From Flavobacterium zepuense (lineage in GTDB: Bacteria > Bacteroidota > Bacteroidia > Flavobacteriales > Flavobacteriaceae): a stretch of DNA of 64,000 nucleotides. The stretch lies in contig NZ_VJVZ01000001.1 in the NCBI RefSeq assembly GCF_007097145.1, forward strand, positions 186,001 to 250,000. Reading direction: 5' to 3'. Below are positions 62,785-64,000 of this stretch, one piece after another. The notes below the pieces were generated by a model, which was not told where the DNA came from, did no database searches, and worked only from the letters and a program-made list of their open reading frames with translations. The number at the start of each line of letters is the position of its first letter. The stretch's first letter is position 1. Position numbers and translations under genes: made by a program.

Positions 62785-64000
62785 AGCATATAATTATATA
62801 ATAGCAGGCAGTTTAGTACTTACCTTTTCTGCCTGTAAAGTCCCGGGTCTTGTACAGCGTACAGAAAATACATCGGTTCCTACTGCATATAATACCGTGC
62901 AAAAGGATACTGTTACGGCAGCACAGCTAAAGTGGAAGGAATATTTTACCGACCCTAACCTGGACAGCCTTATTGATACGGCGCTTAAAAACAACCAGGA
63001 GCTTAACATTACGCTACAGGAAATTGAAGTTGCTAAAAGTGAGATTAGGGCCCGTAAAGGAGAATATTTGCCTTTTATTGGCCTACAGGGCAGCGCAGGC
63101 GTAGATAAAGTGGGGCGCTACACAAACATTGGCGCACTGGAAGAAAACCTCCCTATTAAAGAGGGTAAAGCCATGCCGGAGCCTTTACAGGATTACAGGG
63201 TTGGCGCCTACGCATCCTGGGAAGCTGATATTTGGGGCAAACTGCATAACGCTAAAAAAGCAGCGGTTAGCAGGTATCTGTCCAGCGTTGAGGGTAAGAA
63301 CTTTATGGTAACCAACCTTATTGCAGAGATAGCAAATTCATATTACGAGTTGCTTGCCCTTGATAACCAGTTGGATATTGTAAAACAAAACATCCAGATA
63401 CAAACCAATGCGCTGCAAATAGTTAAGCTGCAAAAAGAGTCTACCCGTGTTACAGAGCTTGCCGTGCGCAGGTTTCAGGCACAGGTGCTTAATACGCAAA
63501 GCTTACAGTACACTATTCAGCAGCAAATAACGGAGACTGAAAACAGGCTAAACTTTTTAGTGGGCAGGTTCCCGCAGCCGGTTGTAAGGAGTAAAACTCC
63601 ATTAACTGATCTGGTACCGGAAGCTGTGCAGTCTGGCCTGCCGTCTCAGTTATTAGCTAACAGGCCCGACATTAAACAAGCTGAAAACGACCTTGCTGCT
63701 GCAAAGCTTGATGTTAAGGTTGCCAAGGCAAGGTTTTACCCGTCATTGGGAATATCGGCAGGAATAGGCTATCAGGCATTTAACCCTTCTTATTTAATAA
63801 AACCACAGTCGTTACTATACTCGCTTGCGGGCGACCTTACTGCTCCGTTAATTAACAGGAATGCTATTAAGGCAACCTATATTTCGGCGAATGCAAAACA
63901 GGTACAGGCAGTTTACAATTATGAGAAGACTATTTTAAATGCGTATGTAGAGGTTGCAAACCAACTGGCAAAAGTAGATAACCTTGCTAAGAGTTATAAC
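62768..64000 (+). CDS. Outer-membrane efflux factor (TolC/OprM-type), C-terminus cut by window edge
   Basis: The first 411 codons of an outer-membrane factor run off the right edge. The ATG at 62768 lies inside the last 17 bases of the RND gene in another frame, suggesting translational coupling. Lipobox FSAC (Cys23) and LKWKEYFTDPNLDSLIDTALKNNQELNITL match the NodT-type opening. A long helical barrel with EIANSYYELLALDNQLDIVK follows. The second repeat begins around LLANRPDIKQAENDLAAAKLDVKVAKARFYPSLGI. It completes the tripartite efflux system. Confidence 0.94.
   Translation, partial: MKAKSRAYNYIIAGSLVLTFSACKVPGLVQRTENTSVPTAYNTVQKDTVTAAQLKWKEYFTDPNLDSLIDTALKNNQELNITLQEIEVAKSEIRARKGEYLPFIGLQGSAGVDKVGRYTNIGALEENLPIKEGKAMPEPLQDYRVGAYASWEADIWGKLHNAKKAAVSRYLSSVEGKNFMVTNLIAEIANSYYELLALDNQLDIVKQNIQIQTNALQIVKLQKESTRVTELAVRRFQAQVLNTQSLQYTIQQQITETENRLNFLVGRFPQPVVRSKTPLTDLVPEAVQSGLPSQLLANRPDIKQAENDLAAAKLDVKVAKARFYPSLGISAGIGYQAFNPSYLIKPQSLLYSLAGDLTAPLINRNAIKATYISANAKQVQAVYNYEKTILNAYVEVANQLAKVDNLAKSYN

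Noticed and set aside
1..64000. CRISPR arrays, tRNA or rRNA genes, insertion sequences
   Set aside because: Read through both strands: no regularly spaced repeats, no transposase reading frames, no tRNA T-loop patterns and no rRNA-like stretches were noticed. A covariance-model search would be needed for small RNAs.

Overview
The window looks like chromosomal DNA of a Bacteroidota bacterium, most likely a Flavobacterium-like member of the Flavobacteriaceae. The evidence is: two SusC/SusD pairs, C-terminal type IX secretion (T9SS) sorting domains, an ECF sigma/FecR/TonB-receptor relay, AT-rich spacers with promoter-like TAnnTTTG elements, and few Shine-Dalgarno sequences. There is no sign of phage, plasmid, transposase, rRNA, tRNA or CRISPR. 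Almost every gene has a recognisable family.

Layout. 1-9500 is a fructan (probably levan) utilisation locus on +: the C-terminal part of a GH32 enzyme, SusC, SusD, a DUF4960-like surface glycan-binding lipoprotein, a lipoprotein GH32 with a variant nucleophile motif, and a PfkB fructokinase, closed by a terminator. 10026-12027 holds a D-mannonate oxidoreductase and mannonate dehydratase pair (hexuronate catabolism). 12111-22471, all on -, reads in transcription order as ECF sigma factor, FecR anti-sigma, STN-type TonB receptor, beta-helix lipoprotein, T9SS cargo, unknown lipoprotein, 91-aa unknown and S41 protease. 22615-26715, all on -, is a compact run of small stress or detoxification-type genes (Crp/Fnr regulator, isochorismatase-like, two NTF2/SnoaL-like, pirin, MoaF-like, YjdJ-like acetyltransferase, YjdI-like Fe-S protein), with an alpha/beta hydrolase diverging at 27260.

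28256-44898 is a second polysaccharide utilisation locus, probably for a beta-galactoside: GH35 and GH2 on -, diverging from SusC, SusD, an AraC regulator, a sugar-porter MFS transporter and a large cytoplasmic DUF5107-TPR protein on +. Its control region has a good promoter match preceded by a 21-bp-spaced direct repeat (AraC-type site). A perfect palindrome lies over the predicted start of the glycosidase transcript. 45001-46648 holds two alpha/beta hydrolases, one a paralogue of the 27260 gene. 47005-52818 is a regulatory block: TPR histidine kinase, two tandem AraC-type regulators and a sigma54-activating response regulator. Then come a patatin-like lipase, a T9SS beta-propeller protein with a head-repeat/coiled-coil partner, a small secreted unknown, and an RND efflux operon (adaptor, pump, outer-membrane factor) that runs off the right edge.

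How it works together. In each sugar locus, surface lipoproteins and SusCD capture and import oligosaccharides, periplasmic or surface glycosidases trim them, and cytoplasmic enzymes finish the job (fructokinase in the first; the MFS importer and possibly DUF5107 in the second). The sigma/FecR/STN-receptor set is a trans-envelope sensing and uptake system with an unknown ligand. No single gene is clearly a new defence or mobile system. The least explained parts are the STN-receptor locus with its accessory surface proteins, the DUF5107-containing galactoside locus, the pirin/YjdIJ cluster, and the kinase-AraC-AraC-response-regulator block.
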